DNA of 64,000 nucleotides from Atrina japonica (taxonomy: Eukaryota > Mollusca > Bivalvia > Pterioida > Pinnidae): the NCBI GenBank assembly GCA_030159075.1, contig BROG01000454.1, positions 62,001 to 126,000 of the forward strand, written 5' to 3'. This document shows positions 1 to 13,700 of the stretch, piece after piece. The notes under the pieces are model-generated. The model was not told the DNA's origin and searched no databases. It saw only the letters and a list, made by a program, of their open reading frames with translations. The position numbers were made by a program, and so were the translations under genes. Each line of letters begins with the position of its first letter. Positions within the stretch are counted from its first letter, which is position 1.

Positions 1-1688
1 TTAATTTTTAATAAGTGGTAAAATATTAATTTCATAAATTGCCCGACGAACTCGATGACAGGCAGAGGACTTGTGCATATCTATGTCTCATTTTTTAGCT
101 ATTGCTGCACCATTAAATGCTATTAACTGATTTTTTTAAACAACATAAAAAAACAAATCAGAACAGAAAGAAATTAATGAATTATTTCATGATTGAAATA
201 ATTCCATATAATCTCTAGAGTACTCAAGCCTACTAACTCTAATAAGCAGGACTGGAATTCAAGTATATTTTGTTACAAAATAAAACCTGAATAGACAGTT
301 AGCTTGAATGCTTTGACTATTTATTCATAGAAGTCAAGAAGAAAGTATGTATTTAAGTTTGAAATTTTCTTTTAGGCCTAATTATTGTAAAATAAATTCT
401 GATTTCTGTTCTGCCCTTTGATTTCCTTGATACACCCTCATCTCTAGTTATGCCTCCACTACTATAAAGAAGCCGTCGTCAGTCACTCAGTGTAGTCAGA
501 TATCGATAGTTACCGTAAGTTGTTCTGCTTTATTAGAGATATCGTGACTAAAATCAAACAAAACTATCAAAAAAGAAACGTACCATTCTATATGCCCGGT
601 TACATTAATATATGCCTAGGCTAGGCTAGTGAAGCTGCACGCATTTGTGATTTTATGACCGAAGCCTTCAGTTTCACTTTCAATCTGAATTTTGCGGGTC
701 CATAGAATTACCGAAAAGACGCCATTATCGGAATGACGGAACATGTAACTGGATTGAAGCTCCTTTTCATCGTAATGATAATTTTTAGGAATAATTTACT
801 TTTAAATGTTAATAATATAGGTTTTACATTAACTTAAAAGATATTTTTTCGGTATTGTCCTCGTATTTACCGATCGAGCTTTTCATATTTAAGCCGTATC
901 AGTACTGGTGTGATATTAAACCCGACGTAACTACTTGTATAATTTGTAGCAAAATTCCTTGAACAATGTTTCCCTTCTCACATTGAAATAATTTATTCTT
1001 CTTAGTTGTGTATAAATAATCTAAAACTGACGAAAACATAATCTTATGTGTCATTCCAGTGGCTTTAAGCGTCATCTTGGTAATATTACCATTTTTCCCG
1101 GTTATTTTATATACCAATCTCTCACCAGAGGGCGTATTACAATATATGGCGACAAAATTGACGAAATGAAAGTAAGTCTATACGGCTCGTAATATCAGCG
1201 ACATAATAATTATCACAATCACCGGTAATGTAAATAAATGTCCCACTATCGGTAAATAAATTACCAAAAAAAGGAAATGGTTTTTCACAACATTTTTTTA
1301 ATAAAAGATCTTTATTCTATTTGAAGTGATATTTTTAACCCGACCAGTCAAGCTACTTTGACACAAATTAACTAGACCGGACCAATCTTTTACTAGTCAG
1401 GGTCGGTCGGACGTGCCTTAGTGTTGAGCCCTGTGTTACATCATGATACTGTCAATGGTTTTCTCACCACAGAGATAAAGACTACAGTCAAACCAAACTG
1501 TTAATGTAGAAAGATGGACAGGCAGAGAGGACAGGCAAAGTTTATTCATAGACAGATATTGGCTTTGCAATCCAGCCTCAAAATCAAGTCTGACTATAAA
1601 TAAGGCAGACAAAATAACTTTTCTGGATCACAAAAAAGAAAAAACTCTAACAGCATTCAATTTTAAACAGTTTGGTTTATCAACTCAC
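1..1688. other. Intron 15 of NT5C2, no feature recognised
   Basis: AT-rich sequence between exon 15 and the left edge. I looked for the conserved C-terminal cN-II segments on the minus strand and did not see them. No tandem array or clear transposon end is visible. Confidence 0.5.
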
Positions 1689-1746
1689 CACTTCTGAACA
1701 AACTTCCTAGCATTCCGTACGACAGATCAAGTTCATGAACAGTTCC
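1689..1746 (-). CDS. NT5C2: NT5C2 exon 15, last coding exon in the window
   Basis: 58 nt, acceptor TTACAG, donor GTGAGT. It reads [20 protein letters not shown], matching vertebrate VTHDMDMCYGMMGSLFRSG. The exon ends in phase 1. The following vertebrate segment (RQTLFASQVMRYADLY) was not found in 1-1688, so the gene continues to the left. Confidence 0.93.
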
Positions 1747-4700
1747 CTGTAAAAGATAAAACACTGTTTTTTTTCTGGCACAAAAAGTGATCTCCTTAAT
1801 TGTTTATCATTTAATTCAATTTTGTTGTTGATGTTGTACAGCATTGTTGTTTAACATCCCACTCAAAAACCTTTCACTCATATGGAGATGTCATCAAATG
1901 CCGGTAAAGGGCTTCAAATTTTGGCTTATGCTCGGCACATACAGCCAATGAGCAGTGAGGTTTTTTTTTAATGTGCCGACACCTACTGTGACACTGGACC
2001 TCAAATTTTACTTGTCTTATCTGAAGGACAGGAAAAGCCAGCTGCCTCCATTGAGGCTCGGACCCGCTGCAAACTCACAAAACAAATATCAGCTTAGGAA
2101 TACAAAGAATCTTGTATATAATGTCCTCCTTAGGGACACAAGAAAACTAATCTTAATAGAGAGGTAGTCTTTACATAGAGGTTGATTTGTACACAAATGG
2201 TAGTATTGGGGACAGCAAAAATTGGTCTATGTGACCAGGTGGTCTTTCTACATTAAAAGTGACAAAATACATTTTCTGCATTAAAAGTGACTGAGTGATT
2301 GCTTGTATATAACTATGTGTGAGTTTGCTTATCTGAAGCACAATATCTAAATTGCTGAATTACGTACCATTAGGGAGTGTTGTATGCTGGAAATATCAGG
2401 TTTTTCAAGGGTACTGCTATCCAATTTTCTGAAAATAAGTATTAAATGAAAGTAAAAAAAAAGTAATAAAAGTAAAAAAAAAAGTAATGAAAGTACAACT
2501 GACATAACCAATTGTACATGTTACAAAATGACAAAAGATACTGTAGAACTGCCAAGTGTACATGTTACAAAATGACAGCAGATACTGTACAACTGCCAAG
2601 TGCACATGTTACAAAATGACAGCAGATACAGTACAACTGCCAAGTATACATGTTACAATATGACGACAGATACTGTACAACTGCCAAGTGCACATGTTAC
2701 AAAATGACGACAGATACAGTACAACTGCCAAGTGCACATGTTACAAAATGACGGCAGATACAGAACTATGCCAAGACCACATGTTACAAAATAACGGCAG
2801 AAACAGTACAACTGCCAAGTGTACATGTTACCAAATAATGGCAGATACAGTAGAACTGCAAAGTGTACATGTTTCAAAATGACGGCAGATACAGTAGAAC
2901 TGCCAAGTGCACATGTTACCAAATAACGGCAGATACAGTAGAACTGCCAAGTGCACATGTTTCAAAGTGACGGCGGATACAGTAGAACTGCCAAATGTAC
3001 ATGTTACAAAATGACAGCAGATACAGTAGAACTGCCAAGTGTACATGTTACAAAATGACAGCAGATACAGTAGAACTGCCAAATATACATGTTACAAAAT
3101 GACAGCAGATACAGTAGAACTGCCAAGTGTACATGTTACAAAATGACAGCAGATACAGTAGAACTGCCAAATGTACATGTTACAATATGACGGCAGATGC
3201 AGTACAACTGCCAAGTGCACATGTTACAAAATGATGGCAGATACTGTACAAATGCCAAGTGCACATGTTACAAAATGACAGCAGATACAGTACAACTGAA
3301 AAGTGCACATGTTACAAAATGACGGCAGTTACTGTACAACTGCCAAGTGCACATTACAAAATGACAGCAGAAACAGTACATCTGCCAAGTGTACATGTTA
3401 CAAAATGACGGCAGATGCAGTAGAACTGCCAAGTACACGTTACAAAATGACTGCAGATACAGTACAACTGCCAAGTGCACATGTTACAAAATGATGGCAG
3501 ATGCAGCAGAACTGCCAGGTGCACATGTTACAAAATGACAGCAGATACAGTACAACTGCCAAGTGCACATGTTACAAAATGATGAGATACAGTACAACTG
3601 CCAAGTGCACATGTTACAAAATGATGAGATACAGTACAACTGCCAAATGTACATGTTACAAAATGAAAGCAGATACAGTACAACTGCCAAATGTACATGT
3701 TACAAAATGACAGCAGATACAGTACAACTGCCAAATGTACATGTTACAAAATCATGGCAGATACAGTACAACTGTAAAAAATGGAATGCCAAAAGAATTG
3801 GTTAGAAGTGTTCTTTCACTGGTAACATCAGTACTTCCATCATAAAGTCGATTCGGTGTTCGGAATTTACAGGGATTTGACTTCAGAAGTTATTTTGTAC
3901 TTGATAATATATTGGAAAAATCTTGATTTCATCAACATGATCAGTATCAGGAAGCAATCAGTTTTTTGGAAGGTGTTTTCGGCAGTTTCACTGTGGATCT
4001 AAAGATAACAAATTGTGAAAAATTCTGTACACCTTGAATTTTTCATTCTTGTTTAATTTTTGCCATTTTCTTCCTTAGATGTGGGGGCTGAATTTAAAAT
4101 GAAAGCAAAATTGTAAAGTTAAATGACAGAAGCTGGGATATACAAGCCATCCACCAGACTACAGTGATGTAGGGCAAATTTAAGAACGGTGAATACTTTT
4201 TCTGTTGTGAAAGGGCAAAAATAACTAAGGGCGAAAATTACCAGGTTTGCAGTGATCTATTTTTGAACTATCAAAGCTATCAACATGAATCTTCTTCAAA
4301 ATAAGGTATAAAATGCCTTATATACTATTTCAAAATGGTACTACGGGTTAACTAGAACTGTTTTATCATGAAAACAAAGTTCAAAGGAGCTTGACTTTTT
4401 AAATCCAAAATCAACTGGAATCCAGTACATGGTATATCCCTATAACTTTTCTGCCTACAGATGGACATCCAGGTTTGGCAAAATAAAGATATCCCTCCAA
4501 TGTCGGGAAGCGCAGTGGTTAGAACGCCCTCTGGTGATCTCAAGCTCAGACATGTTGGTGTTCTCTGGCTACTCTGGTTTTCTCCAAATTCTCCAAAATT
4601 AAGCCCCCCCCCCCCCCCCCCCCCCCCCTCAGGCGAACATAAGAACAAGTGAGAGACATTTACTTAAGTCTGATAAACTTGTTTGTTAATCATTGTAAAA

Positions 4701-7700
4701 AGTTTAAAACTTTTTTTAACTGTAACTTACAAAATATAGAAATTAGAATAAAAAGATAATCAAACTGATGATTTTTTTTACAATCTGATACTTACCTGTA
4801 AATATAGCTCAACTCTCTTTCAAGATGCTCCAGTTTACTAAACAAAGAACTTTGGTCAGTCCAAACACGTAGTTCATTTAGTAATTCTGGAACAACTAAG
4901 AATGTTCTCCAGCCTCGCTGCTTTTTTGATCGTAAAATATCACCAAAAATGTGATCACCAACATAGAGAACATCTTTACCATGAGCACCAATCATCTCTG
5001 ATAATACATCACATGACCCTGAAACATAATTCATCATTATTAAAAAAATAGTATAAATTTTTATGTCAGACTTTTTATGAGAAAAAACAACAAAAAACAA
5101 GATGTGATTGCGAAACATAAATGCTCCTGGTCGGAACAAATTTCTATTTCTGGCAAATAGTATGTATACTTTAAATATTGCAATGTCCTACATTTTGACC
5201 CCACCCTATTCCCCCCCCAGGGACATGTGATGTCAGTGAAGTGTGAGCAGCCCTTAGATGAACTTACAGTCTAAGTTTGGTTACTGTATCACAATCCACA
5301 TTTGTAACATTGCATTTTATATGTAAGCTGGATGGAATTATGGACAGACAGACAAACAGACACACACAGCTCTGGGCCCGAAGTCACCAAATTTACTTAG
5401 TACTCAAGCTCAACTAACTTTTCGCGATTTTAAGGTAAAAACATGCAAACTTTATTCTGTAATTGGACGTGTTTATAAAGTATTGATTGTTTTAAAATGC
5501 AATACAATTGTAAGTAATGATAAAAAATTTTGCCCATTTAACGAAAACTTCAGAAATATTCAAAAATTGTTTGAGTACGTACTCAAATCTTGAGTACCGT
5601 ACTCAACGTATTTATTCGTTTTTTAAATGAAAATCATAAGTTTGACGTAAAAATTTATATGTAAATGTCTAAAAATAATAATATGTTTCCTACTCACTAA
5701 ATTCCAAAAGTTTTATAAACAATTTTATAGTCAAAATAATGAAATAAAAGTTGAGCTTGAGTATTGAGTAAATGTGGTGACTTCGGGCCCAGGTGAGCTA
5801 AAAACAAATACAAAAGTCAAGCAGTGGACATGACTTAGATATGGCCCTGAATAGTGAAGGTGGAGGGGGGACTAAACAATATATGCTCCCAACAATGGAC
5901 AAATTCTAGTCAGAACTTTGATTAATGTTAGTCAGGTGAACTAAAAAGTAATGAATGTTTGTAAAAATAAGCGTTTATTTAAACTGACATACCTCCAGAA
6001 TATACACAGCCTTGTTTCAATTGACCGGCATGATGTCCAACACTGAGGGCTCCTGTTTTCTACAAGTGATGAAAAAATGATAAAATCTGGTAACCATATG
6101 ACAAAATGATATAACACGGACAGAAAAGAAACAGATATTATATAATATTGGTATAAAGTAAATGGTAATCATATAATATCAACAGAAAAGAAAAGGTAAT
6201 TATATAATATCAACAGAAAGGAAAAGGTAATTATATAATATCAACAGAAAGGAAAAGGTAATTATATAATTTATACAAACAGAAAAATGGAAAGGTAATC
6301 ATATAATATCAACTGAAGGAAATGGTAATTTTATAATATCAACAGAAAAGAAATGGTAATTATATAATATCAACAGAAAGGAAATGGTAATTATATAATA
6401 TCAACAGAAAAGAAAAGGTAATTATATAATATCAACAGAAGGAAATGGTAATTATATAATATCAACAGAAAAGAAATGGTAATTATATAATATCAACAGA
6501 AAGGAAAAGGTAATTATATAATATCAACAGACAGGAAATGGTAATTATACACACAAAAATAATAGGGGTATCAAAAAACAATGAAGGAAATGGCAATTAT
6601 ATAATATCAACAGAAAAGAAATGGTAATTATATAATGTCAACAGAAAGGAAATGGTAATTATATAATATCAACAGAAAGGAAAAGGTAATCATATAATAT
6701 TGACAGACAGCTCAATATTATCAACATTATATTGACAGAGGGGAAATAGTAACAACAAAGTATTGTTGTCTACTTACTCTATTACACGTCGTAAAATGGT
6801 ACCTGCTTCAAAAAACAATGGCTTCTTAGCATCTACCACTATGTAATCAAAGTAGTCTGTCCAGTTTCTATGCTTTGTCTATAAAATAGGAAATATAACT
6901 GTCAAGTTAACACTGTGGTTAACATTTAACACACAAAGATACACTGGGGTTAATATCTAACACACAATGATACACTGGGGTTAACATCTAACACACAATG
7001 ATACACTGGGGTTAACATCTAACACACAAAGATACACTGGGGTTAACATCTAACACACAAAGATACACTGGGGGTAACATCTAACACACAAAGATACACT
7101 GGGGGTAACATCTAACACACAAAGATACACTGGGGTTAACATCTAACACACAAAGATACACTGGGGTTAACATCTAACACACAAAGATATATGGGGTTAA
7201 CATCTAACACACAATGATACACTGGGGTTAACATCTAACACACAATGATACACTGGGGTTAACATCTAACACACAATTATACACTGGGGTTAACATCTAA
7301 CACACAAAGATACACTGGGGTTAACATCTAACACACAAAGATATATGGGGTTAACATCTAACACACAAAGATACAATGGGGTTAACATCTAACACACAAA
7401 GATACACTGGGGGTAACATCTAACACACAAAGATACACTGGGGGTAACATCTAACACACAAAGATACACTGGGGGTAACATAAGAAACAGAGACACTAAG
7501 GATAACATTTGAGACAAAGTCAACATGTGACCATTAATCAGTGCTCCAAGTAAGCTAAATAACTGCATATCTTACACACACAAAATGGTTGGAGGAAAAG
7601 CAAGCAAAGTGAAGTCAGTGTGCTTTTAATAAACTCATATGAAATTTTTACTGATCAAAAACAAAACAATTAGAGTATTTATTTATTGACTGTTGTTTAT

Positions 7701-10700
7701 AGACCTACATGCAACAAAGATTTTCTTTTCCAAACATTACACTGTGATACAGTCAACTGTCAATATATACCTATACATTTTTAAAATTAATTAGATAACT
7801 GAAAATATTAGAATAAATCTTACCTCTGGCAGATCCAACAGGTAGGTCATAATTTTCTACAAGAAATAATATGAAAATAAATAAAAAACACAATTTTGGA
7901 ATACACTATATTATTCAAGTATTCTCCTGTTTATAAATGTTTTAGAGCAAAAAAATTATGAAAAACTTCATGTGAAAGTAAAGAAAAATAAAATGATGGT
8001 CCACATGCACATAGTGCACAAAGTTCAACATGCCCAAAAAATTTTATTATTCTCATCCATTATATTTATTTCAAGATTTTGACATGAAGAAAAAACACTT
8101 CCTCATCAAAACAGCTTAAAAAAACTTACATCAGAATACATATAGTCACTGTTGGTAATAAGCATTGTCTTCTTCCCATTTTCTCGAATTCTGAAAGATA
8201 TGTTCCAGGATGTTTACAAATATGCATAATTAGTATATATCTGAACACATGAAACCTACATCTGTACTATGCAAATTTTTTCTAAGTATCAATTATGGCA
8301 AGTAAACAAAGAATTCAGATATCTTCCACTAAATACTGAAATATATGAATGAAAGTAAATGAAGGAAACGTATATACAGTGAAACTATATAATGACCTCC
8401 TTAGGAACACAAGAAAGCCAGTTTTTATAGGGAGGTGGTCTTTATATAGAGGTTGATTTGTACACAAAAGGTGCTAATGGGGATAGCAAAGAACAGTCTT
8501 TTTGACCAGGGGGTCTTTATACACAGGTGGTCACAAAGCTGGTTTTACTGTACAAGATTGCTGATCAGATGCTTTCCGAGTGAACTCTGAACTTTTCACA
8601 AGTTGATCTTGAAATTATGTCACAATGGTAATGCCACATCAGGGCCCATATAGTCAGTCGCAGTTACATATATAACCTGTCACTGGTTAGAACAACACAC
8701 TTTAAACAAGGAAGTTTCTTGCATCTAGTTGGCCAGACAACACACTTTACACAAGGAAGTCTCTCGCATCTAGTCGTCCTGACAACAAACTTTAAACAAG
8801 GAAGTCTCTCGTATCTAGTTGGCCTGACAACACACTTTAAACTAGGAAGTCTCTCCCATCTAGCTGGCTGACAACACACTGTAAACAAAGAAGTCTCTCG
8901 TATCTAGTTGGCCTGACAACACACTTTAAACAAGGAAGTCTCTCACATCTAGCTGGCTGACAACACACTTTAAACTAGGAAGTCTCTCCCATCTAGCTGG
9001 CTGACAACACACTGTAAACAAAGAAGTCTCTCACATCTAGTTGGCCAAAAACATACTTTAAACAAGGAAGTCTCTTGTATCTAGTCAGCCCAACAACACA
9101 CTTTAAACAAGGAAATATCTCACATCTAGTCAACCCGACAACACACTACCAACAAGGAAGTATCTCACATCTATAATTGGCCTGATAACATACTTTAATC
9201 AAGGAAGTCTCTCACATCTAGTCAGCCGTCAACACCGTTTAAACAAGGCAGTCTCTCGCATCTATAATTGGCCTGATAACACACTTTAAACAAGGAAGTC
9301 TCTCGCATCTAGTCAGTCGTCAACACAGTTTAAACAAGGAAGTCTCACATCTAGTTGGCCGACAACACAGATCTCTGGAAAATACAGAGGTGAGGCCATG
9401 TGTCAGAGAAAAGTGAGTACTCCCTGCAGACCAGTCACACCTGTTGTGAGTCAAACCTGTTGTGAATCACATCCTGAAGTAAGACAATGTATCACAGAAA
9501 GTGAGCAGTCCCTGCAGACCAGCCACACCTGTTGTGAGTCAAACCTGTTGTGAATCACATCCTGAAGTAAGACAATGTATCACAGAAAGTGAGCAGTCCC
9601 TGCAGACCAGTCACATCTGTTGTGAGTCAAACCTGTTGTGAATCACATCCTGAAGTAAGACAATGTATCACAGAAAGTGAGCAGTCCCTGCAGACCAGTC
9701 ACATCTGTTGTGAGTCAAACCCTGAAGCTAGACCATGTGTCATAAAAAGTGAGCAATACCTAAAGACCAGTCATGTCTGTTGTGACTCAAAACCTGATGT
9801 GAGATCAAAGTACTGAAAGAACTGGATTGGGTTGTTGTTTTTGGCAAAATAGCCATGGGATTCAAATTACTTCTATCTAACATATAAGAAATGAAAATAA
9901 ATCAAATTAATGTAGATCTAAAAGCCAAAAAACTTCAATTTTTCAGCCTCTAAATAGATTAAAAATTAACATTCTAAATATTACTTCTTGTATCTTCCGC
10001 ACCAACTTTAAATGTTGTCTGTCGTGCATTAACACTCATTTCAAAATAAAACATGAGCATTTATGGAACCTACTTAAATTTAAAGCAAACATGACACTTG
10101 GAACTGGTAAAATAATTTTTTTTATTGTGAAAAATGGCTGTGATTTAAAAAAAAATTTAAGGCTTGTAATATCGAGCGTTAACAATCCTATTTAGGGCTA
10201 TTACCGTGGTACAGGAACATATACTCAAACAACCAAACAACGTTCTCTATCTTGTATTAATTAATATAAATAACTGTTTACCCAATGTTTATAGTTAAAG
10301 AAATCATTTTTCACCAACATAATTCGGGCCTAAAGTCACGATGTAGCAAAACGATCTATCATCAATTACTTATAGAAATCAACACTATAGGGAATGGATA
10401 AAACTTTGTATTTTGTTGAAGACATCGTTTCTGTTTAAAATCCATTATGAACAGACCGATTACACAAAAAGTTTAGGTTCATACATCCCAATCTAATTGT
10501 GAATAACTTCAAAAGTTGTGATAATTGTTGTGTAAACACCTAAAAATGGACATGGCGATTTCCCCAAAACTTCCGCGGAAACAAGAACTGGAAATTGTAA
10601 CATTCAATGTTTGAGTTACCTCCCTTTGCGATATCAATACCGTTATACACACAGTATGCGAGTGACTGTCTGCTGACATTGAGCAGTCACTGTCTATGTA

Positions 10701-13700
10701 AGGCAGGTGGTCATTATATAGGGTGTATGAATAAAGGAAATATGCACGGAAGAATATCATTAAGGCGGGTTATGTATAGCAATTAGTTGACAAACACTTT
10801 AATTTGATAGTATTCAAAATGGACAGGAACTCATTCATAACGAATTTCACGTGCCATTTAAATAACAAGCACCTCCTACTTGATGCTGTCCCTTTTTTTC
10901 TTCTTTGATTTTCATTTTTCCATGGACTAGAAAACATACATATTCTTGAGAGTTCAATAGAAATTGATTTAGCTTCATGTTGGCATCAGCGATATGTAAT
11001 TATTTCTATTTACATCGCTGTATGCTTGTACCTGTCAATATCAATATGATGATGGCGGAGTAATACTGCTGTTTCTCAAGGCAGGCTCAACATCACTGGA
11101 ATCTTATACAGTGGAATTCCATATTTATAAATAGATTGATGATGTTTTGTTAAAACTAACTACAAAACATATTGTATAATTTCGAAAGGCAGAAGTAAGT
11201 AACTAGATTGAATTTCATTCACACCAAAATATTTGACTTTTCTGTAAAAGTTGAATTCTTGAGTTGGACTATATTCTATGAATGCAACCTCCATGACTTC
11301 TTCACTACTAACAGAATAGCCCTCAACATTCCAAAATTACAGAAAGAAGTAAACCCATAAACTTGTTGTGGGTGAAACCTGGCTGTATGATTACATTACA
11401 TCCCAAACCCTGCAGTGAACAATGTATGACAGAAAGTAAGCAGTCCCTGCAGACCAGTCACCCTGCAGTGAGACAATGTTGTGGGTGAGCAGACCCTGAA
11501 AGTCCCTGCAGTGAGACAATGTATGACAGAAAGTGAGCAGTCCCTGTAGACCCTGCAGTCAATGTATGACACACTTATTGTGTGGTGAAACCCTGCAATG
11601 AGACAATGTAGTGTACAGAAAGTGGGTGAAAGCAGTCCCCTGTAGACCAGTCACACCTGTTGTGGCAGTGTGAAAATGTATGACAGAAAGTGAGCCTGCA
11701 GTGAGACAATGTATGACATAAAGTGAGCAGTCACACTCCCTGTGAGGACAATGTAGACCAGTCACACTTGTTGTGGGTGAAACCCTGCAGTGAGACAATG
11801 TATGACAGAAAGTGAGCAGTCCCTGTAGACCAGTCATACCTGTTGTGGGTGAAACCCTGCAGTGAGACAATGTATGACAGAAAGTGAGCAGTCCCTGTAG
11901 ACCAGTTGTGGGTGAAACCCTGCATACCTAGTGTGGGTGAAACCCTGCAGTGAGACAATGTATTACAGAAAGTGAGCAGTCCCTGTAGACCAGTCACACC
12001 TACTGTGAGTCAAATCCTGACAAGAGTACCAGCTTAGCCCCTGGGGCCACTTGTAGAAGACTTGAGAATAAACTTAACTTCGCCTTCTTAACATGTTTAA
12101 CTTCACCTGCTTAACCAATCAGACTTCAGGATTAGCCAAACTTGAGTAAACTTTACAAGACTTAAGTAATTCATAAGTTTTATGGTGTTGGTACATGACA
12201 CAGGCTCTAGTGATACTCATCATGCAATCTGTTCAGTTCAAACTGTGACCTTACCTGTCAAGGAGGACGGGAAGTCTTGGGTCTTTATGAACATACATCT
12301 CTATGTTTTTTATGGTCTCTGATTTTAGCTTACCACTCTGAAAGAAAATCCAAGATCACTTTTCAATACATTTTAAATGAAACAAGTAATGTTTGAAAAA
12401 CATTACGTCCCCAAAAGATAAGTCAGTCACAAAGGTTTTTTTTTTTTTTTTTAAATCAAGGTCCTAGAACTCTGGCAAATATTGTTAAATAATGTTGGCT
12501 ACAAACTGTCAGATGCAATATCTTTAAATGATAATATACAGCAACATGCCTCATTTAGAACTTGAGGAAAGAAACATGTACATGACATGTCCTAATGGTG
12601 TTCACTTGACAAATTTGGTCAATTAAGCAAAATTTAATATGCAACTGATATTATCTGTTTACTTAGGTGTCTGTAACCTTGACTCTATGACCTTGAAACT
12701 TTATCACAATGATAATTCCTTACAACTTTCTAGTCACCTTTGTACACAAAATGTCAATCAGCCTTTAGTTAATAGGCCATCTTTATAAAACTGTACCCTA
12801 TGTTATTGAAGCACTCTGTTGTGGCTCGTTTATGAACATATTGTGATTTCATTTACACACTTTGTAGATATTATCATTACGCACACTAAATTTGAAACAA
12901 ATCAAGTTATTGGTATATGAGAAAAAGATTCTGAACGATGTACAAAGTTTTGGACTTATATGATCCATTTTGAGTCCCAATGGGTCCTAGCTCCTTCTAA
13001 TTCACAAAGTTTATGCAGGTTCACATGGAGATATTTCCCGCTAAGTTTGGTTAAAATTGGTAGATTGATTCTAGAGAAAAAGTTGAAAGTTAACAATGTA
13101 TGACAGGCAATGGATGATGACGGATAAAAATTTGATCAAATTAGGTCACAATGAGCTCAAGTGACCTAATAGGCTAGGTCAGAAACACACAAAACAAGGT
13201 AATTTGACAAAGATGGACATGAAGGCAGGACAAACATTTGATCAGTTAGTTGGATACAAATAACTTACATCAATATGAAACCAGTCAACAGAAGACCTTA
13301 CGTCCTGGTAAATCGACTTGTATGACATGTACAGATCTCCACTCTTGACGCCATTTTTACATCTACAAGAAAAACGACAAAAATACTGAAGTAAAGCTTA
13401 AGGTTCTCAAATAAAATTGTAAATTTTTACCAAATGCAACATAAAGAGTATTAGACTACAAATTATGAACAATACTGCCTTCTTTTGATATTTGGAATTT
13501 TATCTATAAATGAATGAATTGACATCATAAAAACACAATTATAACTTTGATGTCAGAGAGGGTTAAATGTGTTAAAAATAAAGATGATGGTACCATAACA
13601 AGTCTGAGATATAAAAGGCACGGATGATCTTTACTATATAACATGTGACAATATGATGTAAATGACATTATTTAACAAAAGACATCAAACAATAGAAATG

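Noticed and set aside
2508..9370. CRISPR-like regular repeats
   Set aside because: The arrays are directly adjacent diverged units with no unique spacers, in introns of an animal gene.
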